NCBI GenBank assembly: GCA_034189135.1
Contig: JAXHVO010000080.1
Location: 1-48,686 of the forward strand
Length of the DNA: 48,686 nucleotides
Origin: Thermodesulfobacteriota bacterium
Lineage (GTDB): Bacteria > Desulfobacterota > Desulfobacteria > Desulfobacterales > JAUWMJ01
Reading direction: 5' to 3'
Shown here: positions 25,571 to 34,883 of the stretch, piece by piece
Layout: the number at the start of each line of letters is the position of its first letter
Numbering within the stretch: the first letter of the stretch is position 1
Program-made: the position numbers and the translations under genes
Notes under the pieces: generated by a model
Told to the model about the DNA's origin: nothing
The model's input: the letters and a program-made list of their open reading frames with translations, nothing else
The model's database searches: none

Positions 25571-26026
25571 TTACTGCTTGCTTAAAAGGCCCTTAAGCTC
25601 TGAAACAAAATCGTTTACATCCTTAAATTCCCGGTAAACAGAGGCAAACCTGACATAGGCCACATCGTCCATCTCATGCAGTTTTATCATAATTTTTTCA
25701 CCAAGGTTTGTGGAAGGGATCTCTTTTTCCCCGGTTTCCCTGAGGTCACGCTCCAGGTCATCTATAAAATCTTCGATGACATTCATGCTGATGTTTCTTT
25801 TTTCACAGGCTTTTTTAATGCCGGAACGAATCTTTTCGCGAGAAAAAACTTCTCGACGACCATCCTTCTTGATAATCATAATGGGGATTTCTTCTATATG
25901 TTCATAAGTAGTAAACCTTCTGCTGCATTCGAGGCATTCCCTGCGCCTGCGAATGACATTGCTGTCCTTGCTCAACCGGGAATCTATAACCTTGTTGTCA
26001 ATTTCTCCACAGAACGGACATTTCAT
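25571..26026 (-). CDS. nrdR: Transcriptional repressor NrdR
   Basis: A 151-residue NrdR of standard length. The zinc ribbon is [19 protein letters not shown] with a second pair of Cys in [11 protein letters not shown], followed by an ATP-cone domain ([17 protein letters not shown]). NrdR senses ATP/dATP and represses ribonucleotide reductase genes through NrdR boxes. Its first codons overlap the end of the deaminase gene (ATGA-type overlap), matching the conserved order comEB-nrdR-ribD in this phylum. Confidence 0.96.
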   Translation of the reverse strand: MKCPFCGEIDNKVIDSRLSKDSNVIRRRRECLECSRRFTTYEHIEEIPIMIIKKDGRREVFSREKIRSGIKKACEKRNISMNVIEDFIDDLERDLRETGEKEIPSTNLGEKIMIKLHEMDDVAYVRFASVYREFKDVNDFVSELKGLLSKQ

Positions 26027-26502
26027 GTGTTTTCCCCCTGCTTGCTGGTGTTAAGCTTAATCACTTCAATGCCTGCTTCTTTCAGCATTTCTTCGGACAT
26101 GGAATCTGCATACCCGGAACTGTAATAAATTTTTTTTAATCCGGCATTAATAATCATTTTAGCACAGATTGAACACGGAAGGTTTGTACAAAAAAGAGTT
26201 GAACCTTTTATGGAAACACCATGAAATGCGGCCTGAATAATGGCATTCTGTTCTGCATGAATACCCCGGCACAACTCATGCCTTTCCCCGGAGGCCACGT
26301 TCATCTGCTCCCGCAAGCACCCTGTGTCAATGCAGTGTTTTATGCCACTAGGTGCTCCGTTATAGCCGGTGGACAGAATCCTTTTATCTTTTACGATAAT
26401 GGCGCCGACAGCTCGTCTTAGGCATGTGGACCGTTTTGCCACAAGCGCTGTAATATCCATAAAATATGCTTCCCACGAGGGGCGATGACCATTTCCGGGC
26501 AT
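26023..26502 (-). CDS. comEB: dCMP/deoxycytidylate deaminase (ComEB-like)
   Basis: A 159-residue zinc deaminase. It has the catalytic HAEQNAI and the zinc-binding PCSICAKMI. The stretch [17 protein letters not shown] with CRGIHAEQ is typical of dCMP deaminases, which include the extra Cys/His that bind a second metal. The reaction gives dUMP for thymidylate synthesis. The ATG at 26502 lies some distance (about 13 bases) after GGAGG, a little long, but no better in-frame start exists. Confidence 0.9.
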   Translation of the reverse strand: MPGNGHRPSWEAYFMDITALVAKRSTCLRRAVGAIIVKDKRILSTGYNGAPSGIKHCIDTGCLREQMNVASGERHELCRGIHAEQNAIIQAAFHGVSIKGSTLFCTNLPCSICAKMIINAGLKKIYYSSGYADSMSEEMLKEAGIEVIKLNTSKQGENT

Positions 26503-26546
26503 TTAGATGTTAAAACCTCCTGCAAAAACAGATTAAAATACGGCAT

Positions 26547-27800
26547 TCAGAAATCATTCTCTTCATAAAGCGGAAAACCCCTGCAAAGCTCACTGACTGT
26601 TGCCCTGGCCTTTTTAACCAACCCATCGTCATCGGGTTTTTTTAGAATATCAACGATCAGCCTGGCTATCATTTCCATTTCCAGTTTTTTCATACCCCTG
26701 GTGGTGACGGCAGGGGTGCCGATGCGAATACCGCTGGTAATATGCGGGCTTAATTTTTCAAACGGGATTGAGTTTTTATTAACCGTGATGCCTGCTTTCT
26801 CCAGCACCGATGCAGCATCTTTGCCGGTAATCCCCAGATTTCGCAAATCTATAAGTATCATATGGTTGTCGGTACCACCCGAAACGAGGTTGATGCCATT
26901 TTCCATCAGATATTCTGCCAGGGCCTTAGCATTGTTTACTACAGCATTCTGATATAGTACAAAGGATTCGCTGGAAGCTTCCTTGAATGTCAGCGCTTTA
27001 GCTGCAATCACGTGCATGAACGGTCCGCCCTGCATTCCGGGAAATATTTCGCTGTTAATACGTTTACTGTAATCCGACCGGGCTAAAATTAACCCTCCCC
27101 TGGGCCCTCTTAAAGTTTTGTGTGTGGTTGAGGAAATCACATCGGCAAAAGGTATTGGAGAAGGATGAACGCCTGCAGCCACCAAACCGGCAATGTGTGC
27201 CATATCAACCATTAAATATGCGCCTGCCTGCTCGGCAATTTGAGAAAATCTTTCAAAATCTATGATACGCGGATAAGCACTGGCGCCGGCCACAATCATC
27301 TTCGGCTGATGCTTTTTGGCCAGTCGGGCCACTTCCTCATAATCAATAATCCCGGTTTCTTTTTTTATCCCGTAAGGAATGAAATGAAACAATCTGCCTG
27401 AAAAGCTCACCGGGCTTCCATGGGTGAGATGTCCCCCATGAGACAGGTTCATCCCCAGTACTGTATCACCTGGTTTTAAAAATGAAAAATAGATGGCCAT
27501 ATTCGCCTGTGAGCCTGAATGGGGCTGCACATTTGCATACTCTGCACCAAAAAGCCTTTTGGCACGGTTGATGGCCAGTTTTTCTGCAACATCCACCCAT
27601 TCACACCCGCCGTAGTAACGTTTGTCCGGGTATCCTTCAGCATACTTATTGGTCAGTATACTTCCTTGGATTTCCATGACTGCCGGGCTTGTGATATTTT
27701 CAGCCGCAATGAGCTCCAGGGTATCTTTTTGTCTTTCAAATTCTTTGGTAATACAATCGGCAATATCTGGATCAATTGTTTTAACGTATTTCAGCCGCAA
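26547..27800 (-). CDS. glyA: Serine hydroxymethyltransferase
   Basis: A 417-residue PLP enzyme of typical GlyA length. Recognisable parts are [18 protein letters not shown], the nearby [18 protein letters not shown], the PLP-binding Lys in [14 protein letters not shown] and [15 protein letters not shown]. It interconverts serine and glycine with transfer of a one-carbon unit to tetrahydrofolate, feeding purine and thymidylate synthesis. The start is a TTG at 27798-27800 with GAGGACTAG upstream. It lies between rpiB and comEB, as in other Desulfobacterota. Confidence 0.97.
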   Translation of the reverse strand: MRLKYVKTIDPDIADCITKEFERQKDTLELIAAENITSPAVMEIQGSILTNKYAEGYPDKRYYGGCEWVDVAEKLAINRAKRLFGAEYANVQPHSGSQANMAIYFSFLKPGDTVLGMNLSHGGHLTHGSPVSFSGRLFHFIPYGIKKETGIIDYEEVARLAKKHQPKMIVAGASAYPRIIDFERFSQIAEQAGAYLMVDMAHIAGLVAAGVHPSPIPFADVISSTTHKTLRGPRGGLILARSDYSKRINSEIFPGMQGGPFMHVIAAKALTFKEASSESFVLYQNAVVNNAKALAEYLMENGINLVSGGTDNHMILIDLRNLGITGKDAASVLEKAGITVNKNSIPFEKLSPHITSGIRIGTPAVTTRGMKKLEMEMIARLIVDILKKPDDDGLVKKARATVSELCRGFPLYEENDF

Positions 27801-27847
27801 AACTAGTCCTCTTGTTGTTGCATTATCAATGGTCCCAAAATCATTAG

Positions 27848-28300
27848 TCAGGAATCGATTGTGTCAAATTGATTTATTCTGGCCAGGTGCCTTCCACCAT
27901 CAAATGGAGTGTCAAGCCAAACCCTTACGATTTCAAGAGCAAGCGTCTCACCAATCATGCGTCCACCCATGACCAGTATATTAGAATCATTATGACGCCG
28001 GCTCATTTCGGCAGAAAAAGGCTCGGTACACAACGCCGCTCTGACATGAGAAAATTTGTTGGCAACCATTGACATACCGATCCCTGTTCCGCACATGAGT
28101 ATGCCTCGGTTGAAATTTCCCTGGGAAACCATGGAAGCCACTTTTTTGCCAAAATCAGGATAATCCACCGACTTTTCACTGTCAGTGCCAACATCTTCAA
28201 CGTCTATTCCTTTGCCGACAAGATAGTCTTTGACCCTTTCTTTTAACGGATATGCAGCGTGGTCACATCCTATAATGATCGGTGTATGGGTATCATTCAT
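27848..28300 (-). CDS. rpiB: Ribose-5-phosphate isomerase B
   Basis: A 150-residue RpiB. The N-terminal [13 protein letters not shown] and the active-site region [15 protein letters not shown] are both clear, along with [15 protein letters not shown]. It interconverts ribose-5-phosphate and ribulose-5-phosphate, supplying the ribulose-5-phosphate from which RibBA makes its product. It appears to begin the rpiB-glyA-comEB-nrdR-rib operon after a gap of about 265 bases that has no gene. Confidence 0.96.
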   Translation of the reverse strand: MNDTHTPIIIGCDHAAYPLKERVKDYLVGKGIDVEDVGTDSEKSVDYPDFGKKVASMVSQGNFNRGILMCGTGIGMSMVANKFSHVRAALCTEPFSAEMSRRHNDSNILVMGGRMIGETLALEIVRVWLDTPFDGGRHLARINQFDTIDS

Positions 28301-28564
28301 TGTTTATTTTATCTCCAGCTTGGGTTTATATTGCAATACAGCAGTCTTAAATAAGTCAAAAAGTGTGGCAAAACACACTCATACTAAGAAGCGCCGCCGA
28401 CGCCATCAACATTATATGAATAAATTATAAAACCGCAAGTAAAAAACTCTTTTATAAACAGAAACGAATTGGCCGGATATTTAATAATCGTGGATCGAGG
28501 TATAAAGAAATGGCTATAAAATATCTCAGGGGATTTAAGGAAAATAAAAGGTTCCTAAAAAAAA

Positions 28565-29809
28565 CTACTTATTATCGTACGCCTTAACTATGAGTGATGC
28601 GTTTGTCCCGCCAAAACCGAAAGAATTTGTCATGGCAATTTTAACATTCTTTTTACGGGCAACATTTGGTACATAATCAAGATCGCATTCTTCGGCTGGA
28701 TTGTCATGGTTGATAGTCGGGGGGATCATCCCTTCATGAACCGTCAGAGCGGTAAATACCGTTTCAATTCCACCAGCACCACCAAGCAGGTGACCGGTCA
28801 TCGATTTGGTAGAACTTATGGGAATTGAATAGGCTTTTTCATTAAAAACAGATTTGACCGCCCTGGTTTCATATAGGTCGTTAAGTTGAGTTGAAGTGCC
28901 ATGTGCATTTATATAATCCACCTCGTCGGGCGAAATATTGGCGTCATCAATGGCCGCTTGCATGCACCTTATCATGCCATCACCATCCGGAGAAGGCGAG
29001 GTCATATGATAACCATCCCCGGTCATGCCGAATCCTATTATTTCCGCATAGATATGCGCCCCTCTCTCAAGTGCTTTTCCCAGATCTTCAAGAATAAGGA
29101 TACCGCTTCCTTCGCCCACAATAAAGCCGTCACGGTCTCGATCAAAGGGTCGCGATGCTTTTTCCGGTTCATCATTGCGGGTGGACAGCGCTTTCATGGC
29201 ATTAAACCCGGCAATACATGTGGAAGTCACCACCGCTTCAACGCCACCGGTAATCATGGCATCTGCAGCACCTCTTTGGATTATCTTGAATGAATCGCCG
29301 ACCGCGTGAGCTCCTGCGGCACATGCGGTCGCAATGGAAGAATTGGGACCTTTGGCCCCAAAATGGATGGATATCATTCCCGGAGCCATATTTCCTATCA
29401 TCATGGGTATAAAGAAGGGAGAGACTCTTTTAGGTCCTCTCTTATCAACAGATACAATGGTCCGTTCCATAATTCCAAGGCCCCCGAGGCCGCATCCGGT
29501 AATCACACCCACTCTGTCTGAATTGGAATGGTCAATCTTCAGCCCGGAATCTTCCATAGCCATACGCGTTGCCGCAATGGCATAGGAAATAAAGAGCTCG
29601 GTACGTTTTGCCTCTTTGGTGGGAAGAAATTCTTCAGGATTAAAGCCCTTTACCTCGCCGGCTATTCTGGTTTTAAAATTGGTGGCATCAAACCGGGTGA
29701 TCTCACCAATTCCCGATTTGCCGGAGCAAAGATTCTCCCACGTTTCATCTACCCCTATACCCAGGGGTGTTACAAGTCCGACTCCTGTAATTACAACCCG
29801 CCTGCCCAA
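28565..29809 (-). CDS. fabF: 3-oxoacyl-ACP synthase II
   Basis: A 414-residue condensing enzyme. The catalytic Cys lies in SIATACAAGAHAVGD, with the two His in NAHGTSTQLND and STKSMTGHLLGGAGG, the FabF/FabB Cys-His-His set. Pattern and length fit FabF. It elongates acyl-ACP with malonyl-ACP. The start is TTG (29807-29809), with AGGAGG five bases before it. It is separated from acpP by about 200 bases holding an inverted repeat. Confidence 0.96.
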   Translation of the reverse strand: MGRRVVITGVGLVTPLGIGVDETWENLCSGKSGIGEITRFDATNFKTRIAGEVKGFNPEEFLPTKEAKRTELFISYAIAATRMAMEDSGLKIDHSNSDRVGVITGCGLGGLGIMERTIVSVDKRGPKRVSPFFIPMMIGNMAPGMISIHFGAKGPNSSIATACAAGAHAVGDSFKIIQRGAADAMITGGVEAVVTSTCIAGFNAMKALSTRNDEPEKASRPFDRDRDGFIVGEGSGILILEDLGKALERGAHIYAEIIGFGMTGDGYHMTSPSPDGDGMIRCMQAAIDDANISPDEVDYINAHGTSTQLNDLYETRAVKSVFNEKAYSIPISSTKSMTGHLLGGAGGIETVFTALTVHEGMIPPTINHDNPAEECDLDYVPNVARKKNVKIAMTNSFGFGGTNASLIVKAYDNK

Positions 29810-29890
29810 GAAACCTCCTTATTGGGGTGAGACCTCCTGTTTTCGTCAGAAGTTTTAACTTCAAACCACAAAAAAGAGGTCCCCTATTTT

Positions 29891-29946
29891 AATGACAAAA
29901 AGTCTGTATTCCCAGCGCTTCCAAGCCGGTTAGTTATTTTGTCATT
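29891..29946. repeat. Perfect 10-bp inverted repeat between acpP and fabF
   Basis: AATGACAAAA at 29891-29900 is matched by TTTTGTCATT at 29937-29946, leaving a 36-base loop. The arms are exact complements. The inner part has no obvious stem and there is no clear T-tract of terminator type. It may be a regulator binding site or an RNA structure that separates acpP and fabF expression. Confidence 0.5.
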
Positions 29947-30013
29947 GGAAATCAGGATGTTGTCTGAACATAGCTTTCAGTTCAAACGCTATTGATCAAT
30001 AAAATCGGTTTTA

Positions 30014-30244
30014 TTATGACTGTGCGTTGATGTAATCAATGGCATCTTTGACGGTTACAATTTTTTCTGCATCTTCATCAGAAATATCCGTATCGAATTC
30101 TTCTTCCATTGACATAATCAGTTCTACAAGATCAAGTGAATCTGCACCCAGGTCATCTACAAAGGATGCTTCCGGTACAATTTCTTCAATAGCCACACTC
30201 AATTTTTCCGCAATAATTTTTTTCATTTTATCTTCAACAGACAT
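30014..30244 (-). CDS. acpP: Acyl carrier protein
   Basis: A 76-residue acidic ACP. The phosphopantetheine-bearing Ser is in [15 protein letters not shown]. Length, charge and helices match type II fatty-acid-synthesis ACP. AGGAGGAAAGTTAG precedes the ATG, a strong ribosome binding site fitting the high level needed. It lies 15 bases after fabG. Confidence 0.97.
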   Translation of the reverse strand: MSVEDKMKKIIAEKLSVAIEEIVPEASFVDDLGADSLDLVELIMSMEEEFDTDISDEDAEKIVTVKDAIDYINAQS

Positions 30245-30259
30245 CTAACTTTCCTCCTT

Positions 30260-31027
30260 TCATATATACATGCCACCACTGACATGAATGATCTGTCCTG
30301 TAATATAGGACGCTTTTTCCGAGGCTAAAAAAGCGATAACGGATGAGATATCCTCAGGTTTTCCGGCCCGCCCAAGCGGAATCTGACCAAGCATTGCTTT
30401 TTTTACATCCTCAGGAAGAGATGCGGTCATATCCGTTTCGATAAATCCCGGTGCAATTGCATTGACCGTAACACCCCTGGATGCCAGTTCTTTGGCGGCT
30501 GTTTTAGTAAGCCCGATGATTCCCGCTTTTGAAGCCACATAATTGGCCTGTCCCGGGTTGCCAATCACGCCGACAATGGAGGCCAGGTTAATAATGCGTC
30601 CACTGCGCTGTTTCATCATGACTTTTGCAGCAATCTTGATGCAGCGAAATGCACCCTTTAGATTTATATCCAAAACGGCATCCCAGTCGCTTTCCTTCAT
30701 GCGCACCAGAAATCCGTCTTTGGTGATGCCCGCATTGTTCACCAGCACATCGATCCGGCCTGTTTCATCAACGATGGTTTTAAAAAAATCGACCACCTCT
30801 TCTTTTGAAGCCACATTTACGCTTTTGCCTATGGCCGATCCGCCTGCATCAGCAACAAGCTTTTCGGTTTCATCGGCCGCGGCTTTTTCAGCATCAGGAT
30901 CAACCGGTGAAAAATAGTTAAAATAAATACGTGTATTCGTTCCTGCAAGTGACAGGCAAATCGCTCTTCCAATACCCCTAGATCCTCCTGTCACCACCAC
31001 TGTACGTTTGTCAGAATTTTGCATCAT
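30260..31027 (-). CDS. fabG: 3-oxoacyl-ACP reductase
   Basis: A 255-residue SDR of the FabG type. It shows TGGSRGIGRA, NNAGITKDGFLVRM (the FabG-specific segment), the YVASKAGIIG active site and GFIETDMTASLPED. It reduces 3-oxoacyl-ACP with NADPH. It starts with two adjacent ATG codons at 31027 and 31024; GAGAGGGA sits directly before the first, so the second may be the real start. The start overlaps the acyl-CoA dehydrogenase stop (ATGA). A small insertion of about ten residues follows the first strand (YFSPVDPDAEKAAADE). Confidence 0.95.
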   Translation of the reverse strand: MMQNSDKRTVVVTGGSRGIGRAICLSLAGTNTRIYFNYFSPVDPDAEKAAADETEKLVADAGGSAIGKSVNVASKEEVVDFFKTIVDETGRIDVLVNNAGITKDGFLVRMKESDWDAVLDINLKGAFRCIKIAAKVMMKQRSGRIINLASIVGVIGNPGQANYVASKAGIIGLTKTAAKELASRGVTVNAIAPGFIETDMTASLPEDVKKAMLGQIPLGRAGKPEDISSVIAFLASEKASYITGQIIHVSGGMYI

Positions 31028-32691
31028 TCCCTCTCAAATAAAATATCTGCCACTTTATCCATGTCTGCAATAACTCCCTGATAGCTAGAAATCAGCTGTT
31101 TATAAGACACTTTTTCCAAAAAGGCGGAAACAGCGTTGGCCTCAAACATTCCTGATCCGCTAACAATCTTAATAATATTTTGTGCAACCAGTTGCGAAAC
31201 CTCATTGGCGAATATCCTTGACATGGCTTTGAGTTTTTCAGTATCACGCGTGCCCGCTTTTTCCGCCATACCCGCTCTACGAGCCAGGCTTGCTCCGATC
31301 TCGACATGTGTCATCATATCAGCCAGGCAAAACATAATATATTGTTTCCGGGTCATTTTGTTTTCATGCACCAGCTTGATTGTATCATTTAAGGCATCGG
31401 CAGCTGTTGAATAAAAACCGCATCCCAGATCTTTTGAAGCTTGGTTCAGCTTTTCCATTTCCAGGCTGATTTGTTTGTAAAACTCTCCCTTTGATTTTAT
31501 GGTCTTTCTCCAGCGGAAGATGCTGATAATACTCTGCTGAATTTCACTGGTTCCTTCATAAATACAGGCTATTTTTACATCTCTTTTGATTTTTTCTACC
31601 TCAAATTCGTTAATATACCCGTATCCGCCCAGTGCCTGCATGGCATCGTCTGCGGTTTTATTGGAAACTTCAGTCGCATAATATTTTGCAATGGAACCTT
31701 CGACATCCAGATCATTTTCTCCTGTGTCCAGCCTGGTTGCAATTTCTTCAACATAGGATGCCGCTGCTTCAAGCCTTACCGCATTGGGCACGATCAGTTT
31801 ATGGGTATAACCCTGCTTTTCCGATAATGCAGAACCGGAGACAACCCTTTGCTTTGCATAGGGGATCACAATGTCCAGCGCTGCCTCTCCGGGACCTAAG
31901 CCCATTGCAGCCACCATAAGCCGTGTATAGCCAAAAACCTTGTTTGCCTGTTTTAATCCTTTACCCGGCACACCGCCGATAAGATTTTCAATGGGGACAA
32001 AGACATCCTCGAAAGTAAGCGGGGAGGTCTGTGATGACCTTATTCCATGTTTTTCTTCACTCTTTCCTGAAGAAAAACCTTTGGTACCCTTCTCAATGAC
32101 AAAAAAGGTAAGTCCCTCCGGGGTTCTTGCAAGAAGTGTAATGAAATCAGCAGCTCCTCCAGTGGAGATAAACTGCTTCGTTCCGTTTATTTTGTACCCG
32201 ATGGTTTCACCGGAATCGTTAAATACAGGATCAGCCTTGGTCTTTATCCCGGCCACGTCGCTTCCGGCGGCAGGCTCCGTTACCGCATAAGCGACCAGCG
32301 AATTTCCCTGGGAAATGGCGCCAAGCCACTTTTTCTTCTGTTCTTCAGTCCCACCGACCAGTAAGGGGTCAGCCCCCAGTTGAATAGCAAAAAAAGCAGT
32401 GGTAATTCCCAAGCATATTTTGGACATTTCACGGGTAACTGCGACACAATCCCGTGTGCCGCCTCCCATTCCTCCATAAGCTTCCGGAATCATCAAAAGC
32501 TGCAACCCGATTTCCGGACCGAGCATCTCCCGGATTACCTCTTCAGGAAATATTTCCTTTTTATCAAACTCGAGAATTTTTTCTTTGGTAAGTAACCGCT
32601 TTCTAAGCTGCCCGACAGTATCTAGGACCATTTGCCTTGATTCAAGATCAAGACCCATAAGAGCTGTTTGGGTGTTATTGGAAGAAGACAT
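31024..32691 (-). CDS. Acyl-CoA dehydrogenase with extended C-terminus
   Basis: A 555-residue flavoenzyme. FAD-contacting AYAVTEPAAGSDVAGIKTKA, the QALGGYGYINEFEVEKI stretch and the catalytic-base region CIYEGTSEIQ (Glu in YEG) are all present. It is longer than classical short/medium-chain enzymes (about 380); the extra ~150 residues after EGTSEIQ are helical, as in long-chain types. It sits between rpmF and fabG, exactly where plsX-fabH-fabD stand in related genomes, and overlaps fabG. A role in fatty-acid synthesis or acyl-primer supply is possible; beta-oxidation is the default reading. Confidence 0.92.
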   Translation of the reverse strand: MSSSNNTQTALMGLDLESRQMVLDTVGQLRKRLLTKEKILEFDKKEIFPEEVIREMLGPEIGLQLLMIPEAYGGMGGGTRDCVAVTREMSKICLGITTAFFAIQLGADPLLVGGTEEQKKKWLGAISQGNSLVAYAVTEPAAGSDVAGIKTKADPVFNDSGETIGYKINGTKQFISTGGAADFITLLARTPEGLTFFVIEKGTKGFSSGKSEEKHGIRSSQTSPLTFEDVFVPIENLIGGVPGKGLKQANKVFGYTRLMVAAMGLGPGEAALDIVIPYAKQRVVSGSALSEKQGYTHKLIVPNAVRLEAAASYVEEIATRLDTGENDLDVEGSIAKYYATEVSNKTADDAMQALGGYGYINEFEVEKIKRDVKIACIYEGTSEIQQSIISIFRWRKTIKSKGEFYKQISLEMEKLNQASKDLGCGFYSTAADALNDTIKLVHENKMTRKQYIMFCLADMMTHVEIGASLARRAGMAEKAGTRDTEKLKAMSRIFANEVSQLVAQNIIKIVSGSGMFEANAVSAFLEKVSYKQLISSYQGVIADMDKVADILFERE

Positions 32692-32717
32692 CTGTAGCTT
32701 TCCTTTTTAGGCCATTG

Positions 32718-32897
32718 CTATTCTTCGGTTTCGATCACACTGCGCCCTTTGTATGTGCCGCAACTTGGGCATACATGATGGGGAAGAGTGGCCTCCCCGC
32801 ACTGAGGACATTCCACCACATTAGGGCCAGCAACTTTTTGATGGGTTCGCCGTTTGTCCCGTTTTGACTTGGATGTTTTTCGTTTTGGTACAGCCAT
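32718..32897 (-). CDS. rpmF: 50S ribosomal protein L32
   Basis: A 59-residue protein that begins [20 protein letters not shown], the typical L32 start, and has four Cys in CPQCG and CPSCG forming the zinc ribbon (Cys30, 33, 43, 46). It ends at a TAG at 32718-32720. AGGAGAT eight bases before the ATG is a strong ribosome binding site. It heads the minus-strand gene run. A DUF177 (YceD) gene, usual upstream of rpmF, is not present here; gltX lies upstream in the opposite direction. Confidence 0.96.
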   Translation of the reverse strand: MAVPKRKTSKSKRDKRRTHQKVAGPNVVECPQCGEATLPHHVCPSCGTYKGRSVIETEE

Positions 32898-33367
32898 AAG
32901 TAATCTCCTAACTACATAAAAATATTTATAATACTATACAAATCACTACTTTTTAACGAAGTAGTGGCTTTAGTAATTGAAATAGAGAAGCTTGTCAAGG
33001 AATTTCCTATATTTTTGTATTGCCGACTTGTGTTCTTTTTGCTTATATGCTACCTATAACCAGCTTCAACAAGCAGGCAAATATGATGTAACCATTCTAT
33101 ATTATATGATATAGTTGCTTGCAAGACCTTTATATATATTTTGTTTTTATCATTTCCGAGATAGTGGCATTACATTAGTTTTACAAAAAAAAGACTCAAT
33201 CAGCGGTTTTACCAATTTCCCCAGGTTTACTTATTGTAGTTAAAAATAAGTAATAAATAAGTCATTTTAACCCGGCAGGATGAAATCTTGGAAACCTACC
33301 GTTTTAAAAAGATCTTTGAATTTAATGCTAAAGGCAAGCATACTATTTTTTAAAAAGAAGAGGTGAA
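32898..33367. other. Divergent promoter region between rpmF and gltX
   Basis: About 470 AT-rich bases with no supported ORF. The region must contain the promoters of the divergent rpmF and gltX transcripts. Several TATAAT-like stretches exist (for example around 32928-32936 and 33100-33110), but I cannot choose between them. No riboswitch or T-box-like leader is recognised before gltX. Confidence 0.5.
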
Positions 33368-34774
33368 ATGGAAAAAATTATAACTCGATTCCCCCCCAGT
33401 CCAACCGGATACCTACATATCGGTGGGGCAAGAACCGCTCTGTTTAACTGGCTGTACGCACGTCATATGAAAGGTAAATTTGTTTTGAGAATTGAAGATA
33501 CGGATACAGCACGCTCCACGCAGAAATCGGTAGATGCTATCTTTGAATCTCTTGAATGGCTGGGGATAGACTGGGATGAAGGTCCCTTTTTTCAATCCCG
33601 GCGGTTTGATATTTACACCGAATACATTCAAAAACTCCTTGATTCACGATCAGCTTACTATTGCACATGTTCATCTGAAAAGCTTGAAGACATGAGAAAA
33701 AAAGCGATGGAGGTCGGTGGTAAGCCAAAATATGACGGTACCTGCCGTGAAAAAGATCTCGGCAAAACCGATAATGCCGTCATTCGATTTAAAACTCCGA
33801 GTTCAGGAACCACCGTTCTTGAAGATGTCGTTAAAGGCAATATCGTTTTCCAAAATGAAGAACTGGATGATTTTATAATTGCCAGAAGTGACGGTAGCCC
33901 TACATACAATTTTGTAGTGGTTGTGGATGATATTACCATGGGAATAAATATGGTGCTCCGGGGCGACGATCATGTGATGAATACACCCAAGCAAATCCTT
34001 CTTTATAAAGCTTTAAATAGCCCCTTGCCCACTTTTGGCCACGTTCCCATGGTATTGGGCAGCGATCGGACACGACTGAGCAAACGTCATGGTGCTATGT
34101 CCGTTACCGCTTACAGAGACATGGGATATTTGCCGGATGCTTTTATCAACTATCTGGTTCGGCTGGGCTGGTCGTATGGAGACCAGGAGTTTTTTTCAAG
34201 GGATGAACTCATAGATAAATTTTCCCTTGAGAACATTGGCCGCAGTGCGGGGATTTTTAATCCTGAAAAGCTTCTTGCGCTAAATGCGGATCATATAAAG
34301 GCTACTCCTCCGGATAAACTGATTAATTATCTGGCCCCCTTTTTAAATAAAAAAGGCTATAGTTTCCATAAAGGGCCTTTTATGGAAAGCGTTATTAAAA
34401 CCCTAAATGCCCGGAGTAAAACTTTGAAAGATATGGCTGATGACGCCGGTTTCTATTTCACCGATGCCGTATCGTATGATGAAAAAGCCGCCAAAAAATC
34501 TTTAAAGCTCGCTTCGCTTGAGCCTCTCCGGTTGTTGTTGGATCAGCTTGAAGCGCTGGATGACCTCAAGGAAGTGGATGTGGAGAATTCATTTAAGGCG
34601 GTGATGGAAAAAACAGGTCTTAAGCTTGGCAAAATTGCCCAGCCCGTGCGTGTTGCACTGACCGGAAGAACAGCCAGCCCAGGCATTTTTGAAATTATTG
34701 AAATTATAGGCAAAGACAGAGTCTTATCCAGAATAAAAGATGCCATTCAGTTCATTGAGAACAGGAAGGGTTGA
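33368..34774 (+). CDS. gltX: Glutamyl-tRNA synthetase
   Basis: A 468-residue class I tRNA synthetase. The HIGH motif is in PSPTGYLHIGGARTALFNWL and the KMSKS equivalent in SDRTRLSKRHGA. Other family parts are RIEDTDTARS and RGDDHVMNTPKQ. Length is standard. It charges tRNA-Glu and could be discriminating or not; that cannot be read here. GAAGAGGTGAA precedes the ATG. In E. coli this protein is the target of HipA, and a hipBA operon lies about 18 kb to the left; the closeness is probably coincidence. Confidence 0.97.
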   Translation: MEKIITRFPPSPTGYLHIGGARTALFNWLYARHMKGKFVLRIEDTDTARSTQKSVDAIFESLEWLGIDWDEGPFFQSRRFDIYTEYIQKLLDSRSAYYCTCSSEKLEDMRKKAMEVGGKPKYDGTCREKDLGKTDNAVIRFKTPSSGTTVLEDVVKGNIVFQNEELDDFIIARSDGSPTYNFVVVVDDITMGINMVLRGDDHVMNTPKQILLYKALNSPLPTFGHVPMVLGSDRTRLSKRHGAMSVTAYRDMGYLPDAFINYLVRLGWSYGDQEFFSRDELIDKFSLENIGRSAGIFNPEKLLALNADHIKATPPDKLINYLAPFLNKKGYSFHKGPFMESVIKTLNARSKTLKDMADDAGFYFTDAVSYDEKAAKKSLKLASLEPLRLLLDQLEALDDLKEVDVENSFKAVMEKTGLKLGKIAQPVRVALTGRTASPGIFEIIEIIGKDRVLSRIKDAIQFIENRKG

Positions 34775-34883
34775 AAAAAACAGGTACAGATTTGAAACGA
34801 TACCCCCATAAGTTTAGAATTAATAAGCAAAGCGATAGCAAATGATATTGATTAATGGCCTAATATCCTGATAAAATTGTATT

